From: JBOFIQ01 sp051654905 | GTDB taxonomy: Bacteria > Actinomycetota > Actinomycetes > Propionibacteriales > Propionibacteriaceae | Direction: 5' to 3' | DNA length: 64,000 bases | Assembly (NCBI GenBank): GCA_051654905.1 | Contig: JBOFYY010000111.1 | Location: 62,001 to 126,000, forward strand | In this document: piece after piece, positions 45,459 to 54,212 of the stretch | Position numbering within the stretch: the stretch's first letter is position 1 | Layout of the letters: each line of letters begins with the position of its first letter | Program-made: the position numbers and the translations under genes | Notes under the pieces: generated by a model | What the model was told of the DNA's origin: nothing | Seen by the model: only the letters and a program-made list of their open reading frames with translations | Databases searched by the model: none

Positions 45459-46277
45459 ATGAGTGATGCAGCAGCTGAGGAAAACTTTCAAATCAGTGTA
45501 CGACTCAATGGTGATATTGGTTCGCTGGAATGGGATGGTTCAGTAGCTGAATCCACCCTGACTGAAGCAGTATCGCTGGCTGCTGATGATGCTCTTATCG
45601 CTCATGGCGTACGTCGTCTTGAAGTTTATTTAGCTGCACATGACGACGTAGCTCGCCGTAGCGTACAACGTGCTGGATTTCGGCTAGAAGGAGTTCGTCG
45701 AGCAGCACTACAGGTTTCACCATGTGAGTTTGCTGACATTGTGGTGTATTCGCGGTTAGCTAGCGATGTTGTTTACGGCTCAGAAGGTTTTACTGCCACT
45801 CTTAACGCAGTCTTACCTCGCAAACGCTGTATGGCTCATGTCCTTTTTCGAAATAGTGCTGGGAAGTTGCTGTTTTGTCAGCAAACTTATAAAGAAGATT
45901 GGGAACTGCCCGGTGGTATTACTGAACCAGGAGAGTCTCCTCGTCAAGGAGCTCAACGAGAGGTATTCGAGGAATTAGGAATCGAAGTATCGTTATCTCG
46001 GCTGCTATGTATTGACTGGCTAGCGCCATATCTAGGTTGGGAAGATGCCGTAGCCTTCATATTTGATGGCGGGGTTCTCAGCAACGAACAGCTAGCTACT
46101 CTTGAAATCGATCATCATGAAATAGCCAATATTGTTTGGACCGATGTTGCAACTGCTCAGCAACACCTACCAGCTACTTTTGCTGCACGGTTGCCAATCA
46201 TCGTTGAATTACTAAACAATCTTGACGCTGCCACACTCTACCTAGAACAAGGCATAGTTGATAGTTATTTGCAATAA
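45459..46277 (+). CDS. GNAT-remnant/Nudix fusion hydrolase
   Basis: The 272 residues combine two parts. At about 50-100, VRRLEVYLAAHDDVARRS followed by VQRAGFRLEGVRR resembles the C-terminal half of a GNAT acetyltransferase, with the acyl-CoA-binding motif missing. At 120-272 a Nudix domain carries the perfect box GGITEPGESPRQGAQREVFE...ELGI at 152-175 (G-x5-E-x7-REUxEExGU). The gene starts 12 nt after glgB, with TTAAAGGAAT before ATG 45459, so it is probably an operon member that hydrolyses a nucleoside-diphosphate-linked compound such as an NDP-sugar. The substrate is inference only. Confidence 0.82.
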   Translation: MSDAAAEENFQISVRLNGDIGSLEWDGSVAESTLTEAVSLAADDALIAHGVRRLEVYLAAHDDVARRSVQRAGFRLEGVRRAALQVSPCEFADIVVYSRLASDVVYGSEGFTATLNAVLPRKRCMAHVLFRNSAGKLLFCQQTYKEDWELPGGITEPGESPRQGAQREVFEELGIEVSLSRLLCIDWLAPYLGWEDAVAFIFDGGVLSNEQLATLEIDHHEIANIVWTDVATAQQHLPATFAARLPIIVELLNNLDAATLYLEQGIVDSYLQ

Positions 46278-46362
46278 TTCTATAAAGGGTTAAATAGACT
46301 CCATAAAACACAAAAGCCACTATAAATATAAATCATGCCGCACAATAACTAATGAAGAAATA

Positions 46363-46695
46363 TTACGGCTTGACATAGGTGTATCCATTTCCGACATATT
46401 CAGAGATAATAGGAATAGCAGCCCAAATAGGAGTGACCCATTTTGGAAGACTATCAATGGGAAGTCCATGATTTTCAAGAGATCTCTCGCATATCTCGAA
46501 GCGTACACCGCATTCTGCCGCTTCCTTCATTGCTTGGATCCAGTCATTTTGACCTTGTATAACATAGATAGCAGTACCGTTTATTACCACTGTTACGTTC
46601 TCAGCTAAACCTAACTGGCAGAGATTTCTTAGATTACTAAGAGCTGCAGGCCAACGATCAGCTTGGCTCATATGAAGGATATATTTAGCTTGCAC
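46363..46695 (-). CDS. DsrE/F-like small protein
   Basis: The 110-residue product from GTG 46695 matches the DsrE/YchN fold: N-terminal YILHM, repeated hydrophobic strands (VTVVINGTAIYVI, about 34-46), GVRFEICERSL with the usual single Cys (near 70), and a C-terminal GYTYVKP. DsrE proteins often act in sulfur relay or as trimeric oxidoreductase-like units. No strong ribosome site is present. It is alone between two plus-strand blocks in an A+T-rich stretch and may be acquired. Confidence 0.72.
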   Translation of the reverse strand: MQAKYILHMSQADRWPAALSNLRNLCQLGLAENVTVVINGTAIYVIQGQNDWIQAMKEAAECGVRFEICERSLENHGLPIDSLPKWVTPIWAAIPIISEYVGNGYTYVKP

Positions 46696-46743
46696 AATAC
46701 ATTTTTACCATAAACTTATTAGTGTTTACAAGCAAATCGTATC

Positions 46744-46798
46744 GTAACCTTACGGATAAGGTTACTGCGAAGCTAAATAAAATAGCTTCACAGTCACC
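46744..46798 (-). terminator. Tandem alternative hairpins after the thioredoxin-TPR gene
   Basis: Two competing foldings: a 9-bp perfect stem (46744-46752 with 46757-46765) and a 16-bp imperfect stem (46760-46775 with 46783-46798, two mismatches), which share bases 46760-46765. They lie 13 nt after the stop of the gene ending at 46812 and before the DsrE-like gene. They may be a terminator with an alternative structure. Confidence 0.4.
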
Positions 46799-46811
46799 TT
46801 TATAGAAGATT

Positions 46812-47705
46812 TTAGAAAAGTGCCGTCATTAAGTCTCGGCGCGCCGCTAAAACTTCAGGAGTATTTCCTTCTACCTCAAATAGTTCTAGTAGTCGTTCCC
46901 GCACCTGATCTCGCTCAGTGCCCGTAACCGATCTAATCACAGCAATAAGACGAGCATAAGCCGATACTTGACGCCCTAACTGCATTTCGATATCTGCAGC
47001 GCACAACTGAGCTTCGGTATTACTAGGTTCAGCCTGTGCTGTCGCTATTACTGTTTCAGCGTCGAGACCGATAGTACGCGCTAGCAGACCAACAGAAGCT
47101 CTCCCAGCAAGAATATCTGGATCTGCTGGATACTGGTTGAGTAGTCGATCGAATTCAGCACGAGCACCAACCCAGTCTCCTGCCTCTATCAGATCATCTG
47201 CGGTAGCAAAACGTGGATCTGTTTTCTTTTCGCCGGCAGGAAGTTCTACTGGTTGTGCTCTGCCAGTAACTCCAGCTTGAGCAGCTACCTGCATTACTTG
47301 AGCTAGTTGCGCAGCAGCATCAGATTTGTCAACAGTACCTTCCCATAATGGCGCTACTTGACCACCCAAGATAGCCATCAGAGTAGGGACTGCACGTACC
47401 CCAAATTGTTGCGCAATTGGAGCATTGTCTGGATCATCTACGTCTACTCGAGCAAGTAACCATGCTCCGGCTGCTTGGTTGGTTAGATCACTCAGGTCTT
47501 GGGAGAAATCTTGCGCTCCAGCACGTTCAGAATAGAATTCGACGATCACAACATGCTTTTGCGATGCCGTAATGATTTCCGAAGCATTACTCATCGTCAT
47601 TGTTGTCACAAAGCTAGCACCTTGCGCTACAGCACGCTGGGCTTCTTGCTGTGCCTTGATTGCACCTAGATCAACAATGCCCGCAGTATTTAAATTCGGA
47701 GTCAT
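46812..47705 (-). CDS. Thioredoxin-fold/TPR protein, CnoX-like
   Basis: The 297 residues hold a thioredoxin-like domain (about 30-145) followed by TPR-like helices (about 175-297), the architecture of the CnoX/YbbN chaperone-linked family. The usual CxxC is missing: the segment reads VIVEFYSERAGAQDFSQDL, so the domain is probably non-redox. The rest of the fold is intact (cis-Pro in VRAVPTLMAILGG). It is divergent from pgm, whose start lies 60 nt away. In mycobacteria a related gene lies near glgB and fadA4. Confidence 0.88.
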   Translation of the reverse strand: MTPNLNTAGIVDLGAIKAQQEAQRAVAQGASFVTTMTMSNASEIITASQKHVVIVEFYSERAGAQDFSQDLSDLTNQAAGAWLLARVDVDDPDNAPIAQQFGVRAVPTLMAILGGQVAPLWEGTVDKSDAAAQLAQVMQVAAQAGVTGRAQPVELPAGEKKTDPRFATADDLIEAGDWVGARAEFDRLLNQYPADPDILAGRASVGLLARTIGLDAETVIATAQAEPSNTEAQLCAADIEMQLGRQVSAYARLIAVIRSVTGTERDQVRERLLELFEVEGNTPEVLAARRDLMTALF

Positions 47706-47765
47706 AATCTCTATTCTTTCATGTCTTTACTACCAAGCAACACATCGATGAGGCAGGATAGAGCT

Positions 47766-49394
47766 ATGTCACATGAACGCGCTGGACAACAAGCTCAAGC
47801 AAGCGACCTTATCGACATCGATAAAGTACTTTCTGCCTACTACGACATAGCCCCAGATCATACTAACCCTGATCAGCAAATTGTTTTTGGTACATCTGGA
47901 CATCGAGGGTCTTCTCTTGATGGTTCCTTTAATGAAGCTCATATCGTGGCTACGACACAAGCAATCGTGGAATACCGGACTTCGCAAGGTATTACTGGAC
48001 CACTTTTCATTGGTAAAGATACACATCTACTTTCAGAACCAGCATGGCGTACCGCTATCGAAGTCTTAGTAGCTAACGGTATTGATGTCCGAGCCGAAAC
48101 TGATTTTGAGTACACCCCTACCCCAGCTTTGTCACGAGCAATCATTGTTTTCAACCGCGATCATTCCGACATAAATGCCGATGGTATTGTTGTCACGCCT
48201 AGTCACAACCCACCTCGTGACGGCGGCTTCAAATACAATCCACCACATGGTGGTCCAGCTGATACTGATGCCACAAAAGTTATTGCGGCCCGCGCCAATA
48301 AATTGTTAGCTTCTTGGCGCAATATTGAGCGTATTCCTTACGAGCGTTGTGCCGATAAGATCACCCGTCATGACTATATGAGCGCTTATTGTCAGGATCT
48401 AGCTAATGCCATTGATCTTGATGCCATTCGTAAATCGGGTCTTCGCATTGGAGCAGATCCAATGGGAGGGGCATCTGTTGATTATTGGCGTTATCTAGCT
48501 GAGGAAATGCAACTTCCTATTACTGTGGTTAATCCAGAAGTTGATCCAACTTGGCGATTTATGACCTTAGATACTGATGGCAAAATCCGGATGGATCCCA
48601 GTTCTGCTAACGCAATGGCTTCACTGGTAGTTAATCGAGATCGTTACGATATCGCTACTGGCAATGACGCTGACTCTGATCGCCATGGCATTGTTACTCC
48701 CGATGCTGGGCTAATGAATCCTAATGCTTTTCTTGCTGTTTCTATTAAGTATCTTTATGCGCATCGTCCCGGATGGAGCGCAACTGCTGCGATCGGAAAA
48801 ACGTTAGTCTCTAGCTCTTTGATTGATAAAGTCGCTGACGAGTTACGCCGAAAGTTAATTGAAGTACCAGTAGGCTTCAAATGGTTTGTGCCTGGCCTAA
48901 TTTCTGGAGATCTTGGCTTTGGTGGCGAAGAATCTGCTGGAGCATCTTTCTTAGCTCTTGATGGTTCGACTTGGACCACCGATAAAGATGGCATTCTTTT
49001 AGCTCTGTTGGCAGCAGAAATATGTGCAGTTACTAAAAAGACTCCTTCTCAGCTTTACCGCGAGCTAGAAGATCGTTATGGCATCTCGTACTATGCCCGT
49101 ATCGACGCCGAAGCAAACCGTGAGCAAAAAGCACGGCTATCATCGCTATCTGCAAATGACGTAACAGCTACCGAACTAGCTGGCGAAAAGATTACTGCCA
49201 TCCTTACTAGTGCTCCCGGTAATGGTGCAGCTATTGGCGGCCTGAAAGTGTGCACTGATCATGCATGGTTTGCTGCTCGCCCATCGGGCACCGAAGATAA
49301 ATACAAGATTTATGCAGAATCCCTTATTTCAGCTGAAAACCTTGCACAGGTACAAGCCGAAGCCAAGGAACTTGTGACTTCGGTACTATCTTAA
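47766..49394 (+). CDS. pgm: Phosphoglucomutase (alpha-D-glucose specific)
   Basis: Interconverts glucose-1-phosphate and glucose-6-phosphate, linking glycolysis to the neighbouring glycogen genes. From ATG 47766 (GCAGGATAGAG upstream) the product has 542 residues. The active-site Ser is in TPSHNPPRDGGFKYNPPHGG (about 145-164), Mg binding in DADSDRHGIV (about 303-312), the sugar-binding GGEESAGASF and the C-terminal phosphate-binding RPSGTEDKYKIY. An in-frame upstream start at 47721 is unsupported. Confidence 0.96.
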   Translation: MSHERAGQQAQASDLIDIDKVLSAYYDIAPDHTNPDQQIVFGTSGHRGSSLDGSFNEAHIVATTQAIVEYRTSQGITGPLFIGKDTHLLSEPAWRTAIEVLVANGIDVRAETDFEYTPTPALSRAIIVFNRDHSDINADGIVVTPSHNPPRDGGFKYNPPHGGPADTDATKVIAARANKLLASWRNIERIPYERCADKITRHDYMSAYCQDLANAIDLDAIRKSGLRIGADPMGGASVDYWRYLAEEMQLPITVVNPEVDPTWRFMTLDTDGKIRMDPSSANAMASLVVNRDRYDIATGNDADSDRHGIVTPDAGLMNPNAFLAVSIKYLYAHRPGWSATAAIGKTLVSSSLIDKVADELRRKLIEVPVGFKWFVPGLISGDLGFGGEESAGASFLALDGSTWTTDKDGILLALLAAEICAVTKKTPSQLYRELEDRYGISYYARIDAEANREQKARLSSLSANDVTATELAGEKITAILTSAPGNGAAIGGLKVCTDHAWFAARPSGTEDKYKIYAESLISAENLAQVQAEAKELVTSVLS

Positions 49395-49400
49395 AAAATT

Positions 49401-49434
49401 ATTGCTGTGGGTGGCTTTAGCTACCCACAACAAT
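49401..49434. terminator. Terminator between pgm and PH-domain gene
   Basis: Arms 49401-49415 (ATTGCTGTGGGTGGC) and 49420-49434 (GCTACCCACAACAAT), two G-U-type mismatches, 4-nt loop. It serves the two converging genes. No clear U-tract. Confidence 0.6.
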
Positions 49435-49438
49435 AGCG

Positions 49439-49957
49439 CTAGTTCATTACTTTACGTAAACCAGTTCGCTGAATAACTCGTTGAATCGTCAGATCTCGCT
49501 CAGCAGGTTGCGCAACATAGCGGATATCTCGTAGCCCTTGGTCACGAGCAGCAGATTCAAAAATAAGATGCCCATAACCAAAGATACGTCCCCAAAAAGG
49601 TTGATAAACCGTAATATCTAGGATTCGAGTCATCGGCATAGTAGCAACAGTTTGTGACAAGATTCCGTTGACTCTAAAAACGCGCATATTTGTTACGACG
49701 AAACGATCCATATGAGTTCTAAGGATCTGAACCATGCCCCAACTAACTGCAACGATTCCGATAATCATCAATAATGCAAAAAACTGCCCTAATCTTGGCA
49801 TGGCAAGAAAACAAGTACTCCCACAAAGAACCGCAACTACTGGAAGAACGTTTACTATCCAGTGGTGGTAAACCTCATCGACGACAAACTCGCCCTCATC
49901 ATATAAAAGGCGTTCATCCACTGCTGGATCAAAGAAACGGCCGATGAATCCGGCCAT
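49439..49957 (-). CDS. PH-domain (YdbS-like) membrane protein
   Basis: The 172 residues have two spans (about 33-52 and 58-76) followed by a bacterial PH (bPH2) domain (about 80-160; FVVTNMRVFRVNG and MTRILDITVYQPFWGRIFGYGHL). Role unknown, but such proteins act at the cell envelope. It lies 3 nt after a 51-residue membrane protein gene with which it should be cotranslated. Confidence 0.88.
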   Translation of the reverse strand: MAGFIGRFFDPAVDERLLYDEGEFVVDEVYHHWIVNVLPVVAVLCGSTCFLAMPRLGQFFALLMIIGIVAVSWGMVQILRTHMDRFVVTNMRVFRVNGILSQTVATMPMTRILDITVYQPFWGRIFGYGHLIFESAARDQGLRDIRYVAQPAERDLTIQRVIQRTGLRKVMN

Positions 49958-49960
49958 AGA

Positions 49961-50116
49961 TTAGCTCACCAACGTCTCAAAAAACTTGATTACTGCACCA
50001 AACCATCCAATGACTGTTTTTACCAATTCAGCAGCATCTGCTGGGCGAGTAAAGAGGTAATACACGACAAAGGCAGTAACCAATACCATTACGGTGCGTT
50101 TGAACCACTTATGCAT
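49961..50116 (-). CDS. 51-residue membrane protein
   Basis: Starts MHKWFKRTVMVLVTAFVVYY and has a single N-terminal span at about 6-23 followed by an amphipathic segment (LVKTVIGWFGAVIKFFETL, about 31-49). GGAGG lies 7 nt before ATG 50116, a strong site, and the stop is 3 nt before the PH-domain gene, so a real gene is very likely. Actinobacteria encode short membrane proteins of this type; no function is known to me. Confidence 0.8.
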   Translation of the reverse strand: MHKWFKRTVMVLVTAFVVYYLFTRPADAAELVKTVIGWFGAVIKFFETLVS

Positions 50117-50148
50117 AGAGAAGCCTCCGGGGAAGGAAGAAGGTCAGC

Positions 50149-50165
50149 ATCGCAAAGTTTGCGAT
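50149..50165. promoter_or_regulatory. Short palindrome upstream of the 51-residue gene
   Basis: ATCGCAAAGTTTGCGAT has perfect 8-nt arms round a central G, 33 nt before the ATG at 50116 on the minus strand. It could be an operator, or chance. The rest of 50117-50247 shows no other feature. Confidence 0.3.
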
Positions 50166-50247
50166 AGTCTATTGTCGCTCATCACACCCAAGAGATGCGA
50201 CTATGCCACGCTGAGCATCGCTTTATTAGTTACTTTGCCAATTTTAG

Positions 50248-52212
50248 TTACTTAGATAGATGTTGTGACCACCACTGCAAGATAGCTTCAAAACGCTGCC
50301 TGCGATGCCAAGGACGCCCCGAGCGCGTTAGCTCATGATTTTCGCCTGGGAAAACAAGAAGTTCACTTTCTATTCCCTTTAATTTAAGCTCAGTGAAGTA
50401 TCGATAGCCCTGCGAAATTGGACACCGTAAGTCTTTTTCAGAATGAATAACAAGCGTGGGTGTTTTAACTTGATCGACTAGTGCCATAGGTGATCGAGAA
50501 TCGGTAAAAGCACGATCTCGGCTTAAATACTCCTGTTGGAAGAACCAACCAATATCGCTGGCACCGGGGAAAGAAGTCGGATCTAAAAATCCTCGCTCAA
50601 CAATAGCTCCCTTAAAGCGATGATCATGTGCGATAACCCATGCCGTCATATAACCACCATATGATCCACCCTGAATACCAAGACGATCACGATCCAAAGT
50701 TGGATTAGTAGCCAGAGCATGGTCTAAGAAAGCCATTACATCTTGATAATCAAGATTCCCTAAATCATTCTTGATAGCTTTTCCATGATCTTCGCCGTAG
50801 CCTAATGCGCCTCTAGGATTACAGGCAACTACCGCATATCCTGCAGCAACATATACTTGGAACTCGTCAAAAAATGCTCCGGTATATGCCGCAAATGGAC
50901 CACCATGAATACATAGCAAGGTCGGATGTGGTCCTGATCCTGCTGGCGTTAATACCCAGCCATGGATTGGATAACCATCTGGCGCTGTCGCTACTAGTTC
51001 TTGCGACTCTACTAACGAAGTATGTTCGCGTAGTGTGGCAGAAAAATCTGTAATAACTTGCTGCTTCTCACCCGATATAAGTATTAGATCTCCGGCAGAA
51101 GTTGGGGTAGCCACTGCAGCTATTACATCGCTGCTATTGGGGACTGCTGCTACCGCAGTAACTAGAACTCCCCCGCCAATAATTTCGTCACTATCAGTTG
51201 TTAATCGATGAATACGAGATAGTCCTCGATAGTCTTCTACTGCCAAAAAACCTTGCTCACAAGCAACTACCGTCGACATATGTGCGGTCTGAGTTGAAGT
51301 CAACAACTGCGGTTTTCCACCATCAATTGGAATCTGCCATACGCTGGGATTCTGGCCAATAAAATCTATGCCACTAGTTCCCATGTCGGTTCCAAGGAAA
51401 GCTATGTTCTTATTGTTTACCACTGGATGCAATGACGTCATTGTCTGATTAGTAAGACGTGTTGGCGCGCCACCAGCAACTGGCCAAGACCAGATATCGG
51501 TTATTAGATCTTGATCAGCACTATCGTGTAATGCCGCCACTGCAAAAATAGCTTTACCATCTGGTGAAAAGCATGGCTGGATAACATCTGCAGCAACTTG
51601 GGAAAGTTTCTTAGCCTCCGGAACCAGTGATACTGGTATTTCAGAATTACTAGCTCGCCCTACTGGAACAATAAGCGGTTCTGAAAATATGTCAGGAACT
51701 TCAACAACAAAGAGGTTACTACGCTGATCAGCGGTATAACCTAGTCCATTGGCATGGAACTGTAGTTCGGTAATGTGCCGAGGATCTTCAGAATCAGCAT
51801 CGATTCCTTCCCGGGTTTGATACCGTCCTTCTTGCCGCACCCGTGCAGTAAAGGCAATCTGTCGCCCGTCAGCACTCCAATCAAAATCAAGCACACCAGC
51901 TGGTTGATCGCTCAAAGCTACCGGTTCTGATCCGGTAGCTGACATCACCATAAGTTGTGCTACTTTCCCTTGCTCTGCCCGCAAAAAAGCTAGCAAGGAA
52001 CCATCAGCAGAAAAACGTGGCGCAGTATCACGGAAACCGCGCGTTAATCTACGTGGCTCGTAGCGACCATCTAGCCATATCTGCCAGAGTTGCCCAGTAT
52101 AGGCATCACTAGAAAAATCTGGACGGATCGCTGATACCACCGCCCACTGCCCAGACGGGTGTACCTGAGGAGTGCCAAGCTGATAAATAAGCTCAAGATC
52201 TTCTGGTCGCAT
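50248..52212 (-). CDS. S9-family serine peptidase (acylaminoacyl-/dipeptidyl-peptidase type)
   Basis: The 654 residues have an N-terminal beta-propeller (about 1-380, WD40-like PD40 repeats such as FDWSADGRQIAF and PCFSPDGKAIF) and a C-terminal alpha/beta hydrolase domain. The nucleophile is in GIQGGSYGGYM (near residue 507), the Asp in LVIHSEKDLRCP and the His in PGENHEL. Cytoplasmic as no signal peptide is seen. Cleaves short peptides by family; physiological substrate unknown. Confidence 0.93.
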   Translation of the reverse strand: MRPEDLELIYQLGTPQVHPSGQWAVVSAIRPDFSSDAYTGQLWQIWLDGRYEPRRLTRGFRDTAPRFSADGSLLAFLRAEQGKVAQLMVMSATGSEPVALSDQPAGVLDFDWSADGRQIAFTARVRQEGRYQTREGIDADSEDPRHITELQFHANGLGYTADQRSNLFVVEVPDIFSEPLIVPVGRASNSEIPVSLVPEAKKLSQVAADVIQPCFSPDGKAIFAVAALHDSADQDLITDIWSWPVAGGAPTRLTNQTMTSLHPVVNNKNIAFLGTDMGTSGIDFIGQNPSVWQIPIDGGKPQLLTSTQTAHMSTVVACEQGFLAVEDYRGLSRIHRLTTDSDEIIGGGVLVTAVAAVPNSSDVIAAVATPTSAGDLILISGEKQQVITDFSATLREHTSLVESQELVATAPDGYPIHGWVLTPAGSGPHPTLLCIHGGPFAAYTGAFFDEFQVYVAAGYAVVACNPRGALGYGEDHGKAIKNDLGNLDYQDVMAFLDHALATNPTLDRDRLGIQGGSYGGYMTAWVIAHDHRFKGAIVERGFLDPTSFPGASDIGWFFQQEYLSRDRAFTDSRSPMALVDQVKTPTLVIHSEKDLRCPISQGYRYFTELKLKGIESELLVFPGENHELTRSGRPWHRRQRFEAILQWWSQHLSK

Positions 52213-52265
52213 AGAGAAAACTTACCGGCTGTCCTATTTAAGTAACAGCTAGGGGTATTAGTTAA

Positions 52266-52297
52266 GCGGTAGCCAGATCATAGGATCTGACTACCGC
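52266..52297 (-). terminator. Hairpin downstream of thiolase
   Basis: Arms 52266-52279 (GCGGTAGCCAGATC) and 52284-52297 (GATCTGACTACCGC), one mismatch and a 4-nt loop, 8 nt past the thiolase stop on the minus strand. No U-tract. Confidence 0.6.
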
Positions 52298-52304
52298 CGC
52301 TCTC

Positions 52305-53489
52305 TCACCGAGTCAAGATCACAGCATCGCCTTGCCCGCCACCACCACATAGCGCTACTGCGGCAGTACCAGAACCACGACGCTGTAGTTCCAAGGCAGC
52401 ATGTAAAACAACACGCGCACCCGACATTCCTAGCGGATGTCCAGTAGCGATTGCTCCACCGTGAATATTAACTTTCTGATCAATATCGGTTTCAGTCATA
52501 CCTAGTTCCCGAGCCGAAGCGATACCAACTGCGGCAAAGGCTTCATTGATCTCAATAACATCAAGCTGCGAAACCGATATTCCTTGTTTTTTACAAGCTG
52601 CTTTAATCGCATTAGCTGGCTGTATCTGTAACGTTGAATCTGGTCCAGCCACATTGCCATAAGCACCAATCTTCGCAATAACCGTTAGCCCTAGCTCAGC
52701 TGCTTTTTCTTCCGACATGATTACTAGCGCACATGCACCATCTGAGATAGGAGACGATTGACCAGCAGTGATAGTTCCGTTCTTATCGAAAGCTGGACGT
52801 AACGCAGCCAATGATTCCATCGAAGTATCGCCACGGACACCTTCATCGGTAGCGAACTCAATCAGATTGCCTTTCCGCTGCGGTATTTGCACCGGAACAA
52901 TTTCATCGTCGAAGATACCTGCCGTTTGCGCAGCCGCAGCCCGCTGATGCGACCGCATTCCAAAAGCATCTTGTTCTTGCCGAGTAATAGCTCCGGCATT
53001 GGCGGTCTCTGTCAGTAATCCCATTGCTTGATCTGTAAAAACATCCCATAGCCCATCAAATGCCATGGCATCTTTCATAACCACATCGCCGTATTTATAA
53101 CCGCTACGAGACTTCGGCAAATAGTGCGGGGCTTGGGTCATTGATTCCATACCACCAGCAACTACGATGTCACACTCCCCAGCACGAATAAGCTGATCTG
53201 CTAATGCAATAGCAGCAATACCAGATAGACATACTTTGTTTACGGTAAGAGCAGGTACCTGCATCGGGATACCTCCCTTTACTGCAGCCTGGCGAGCAGT
53301 CATTTGACCGCAACCTGCTTGAATCACATGGCCCATAATTACGTAATCAACGTCATTACCGCTGACTCCGGCTTTATCCAAGGCGCCTTTAATAGCGATA
53401 CCGCCTAGATCCATTGCGCTGAAATCTTTTAGCGCACCCATCATCTTGCCCATGCCGGTGCGAGCACCGCCAACGATCACTGAAGCCAT
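52305..53489 (-). CDS. Acetyl-CoA acetyltransferase (thiolase)
   Basis: Condenses or cleaves acetoacetyl-CoA. The 394 residues show the active-site Cys in LTVNKVCLSG (C87), the NEAFA motif, the His in HGGAIATGHPLG and the final Cys in CGGGGQG. The neighbour methylmalonyl-CoA epimerase (divergent) and the 3-hydroxyacyl-CoA dehydrogenase at 57.4 kb suggest a short-chain CoA role. The same thiolase-epimerase neighbourhood is known in mycobacteria (fadA4). Confidence 0.95.
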   Translation of the reverse strand: MASVIVGGARTGMGKMMGALKDFSAMDLGGIAIKGALDKAGVSGNDVDYVIMGHVIQAGCGQMTARQAAVKGGIPMQVPALTVNKVCLSGIAAIALADQLIRAGECDIVVAGGMESMTQAPHYLPKSRSGYKYGDVVMKDAMAFDGLWDVFTDQAMGLLTETANAGAITRQEQDAFGMRSHQRAAAAQTAGIFDDEIVPVQIPQRKGNLIEFATDEGVRGDTSMESLAALRPAFDKNGTITAGQSSPISDGACALVIMSEEKAAELGLTVIAKIGAYGNVAGPDSTLQIQPANAIKAACKKQGISVSQLDVIEINEAFAAVGIASARELGMTETDIDQKVNIHGGAIATGHPLGMSGARVVLHAALELQRRGSGTAAVALCGGGGQGDAVILTR

Positions 53490-53646
53490 GTCTGTCTCCT
53501 GAAGTTATAGCTATCTAAACCCGTTCAGCGACATCATTGCCAGCTATCGGGTCAACGTGGACACCTTCACTGTAGCTTGACGACTAACTGTCTCGATATA
53601 GCACCCCAAGAACACAACTATCTCTTATAAGTGCAAAGATGAACCC

Positions 53647-54093
53647 ATGGACAACAGCGATCTCTTTATCTGCATCGATCACGTCGGTCTTGCAGTTCCG
53701 AACCTTGACGACGCCATCAAGTTCCACACCGAGGTCTTTGGTTGGCGGGTACTTCACCGCGAAACCAACCAAGAGCAGGGTGTTGAAGAAGCCATGATGG
53801 GCACTGGCTCCCAGCTACCAGAGTCTGCTCAGATTCAGCTACTAGCCCCACTAAGTGAGGATTCTTCCATCGGTAAGTTCCTTGCTAAGAGCGGTCCGGG
53901 TATGCAGCAGCTTTGCTACCGTGTCGCCGATATTGATGCGGTTTGCGCTACTTTGCGCGAACGCGGTGTTCGTCTCCTCTACCCCGAGCCTAAGCGCGGC
54001 ACTGGCGGAGCACGTATCAACTTCGTTCACCCCAAGGATGCTGGTGGCGTACTTTTGGAACTAACCCAACCAGCCGAACATAGCGAACACTAA
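53647..54093 (+). CDS. mce: Methylmalonyl-CoA epimerase
   Basis: Interconverts the (R) and (S) forms of methylmalonyl-CoA. The 148 residues fit the VOC fold: a metal His in CIDHVGLAVPNLDDAIKFH (about 10-28), a Gln/Glu in QIQLLAPL, a second His/Glu pair near the C-terminus (FVHPKDAGGVLLELTQP). The start is ATG 53647. It diverges from the thiolase gene. The PduO-type adenosyltransferase at 60.5 kb fits a B12-dependent mutase elsewhere. Confidence 0.94.
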   Translation: MDNSDLFICIDHVGLAVPNLDDAIKFHTEVFGWRVLHRETNQEQGVEEAMMGTGSQLPESAQIQLLAPLSEDSSIGKFLAKSGPGMQQLCYRVADIDAVCATLRERGVRLLYPEPKRGTGGARINFVHPKDAGGVLLELTQPAEHSEH

Positions 54094-54115
54094 AGTAATT
54101 AGTACTTTACCCCGA

Positions 54116-54144
54116 CGGTGACCTTAGATTTTCTAGGGTCACCG
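54116..54144 (+). terminator. Hairpin downstream of mce
   Basis: Arms 54116-54128 (CGGTGACCTTAGA) and 54132-54144 (TCTAGGGTCACCG), nearly perfect, 3-nt loop. It lies 22 nt after the mce stop and before the coiled-coil gene. Confidence 0.6.
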
Positions 54145-54212
54145 CCGTGGCGTTTACCCAGTTTTTGAAGTTCACCCGCTAGGCTCGTATCAGGTCGAAA
54201 AAGGAGCATGCG

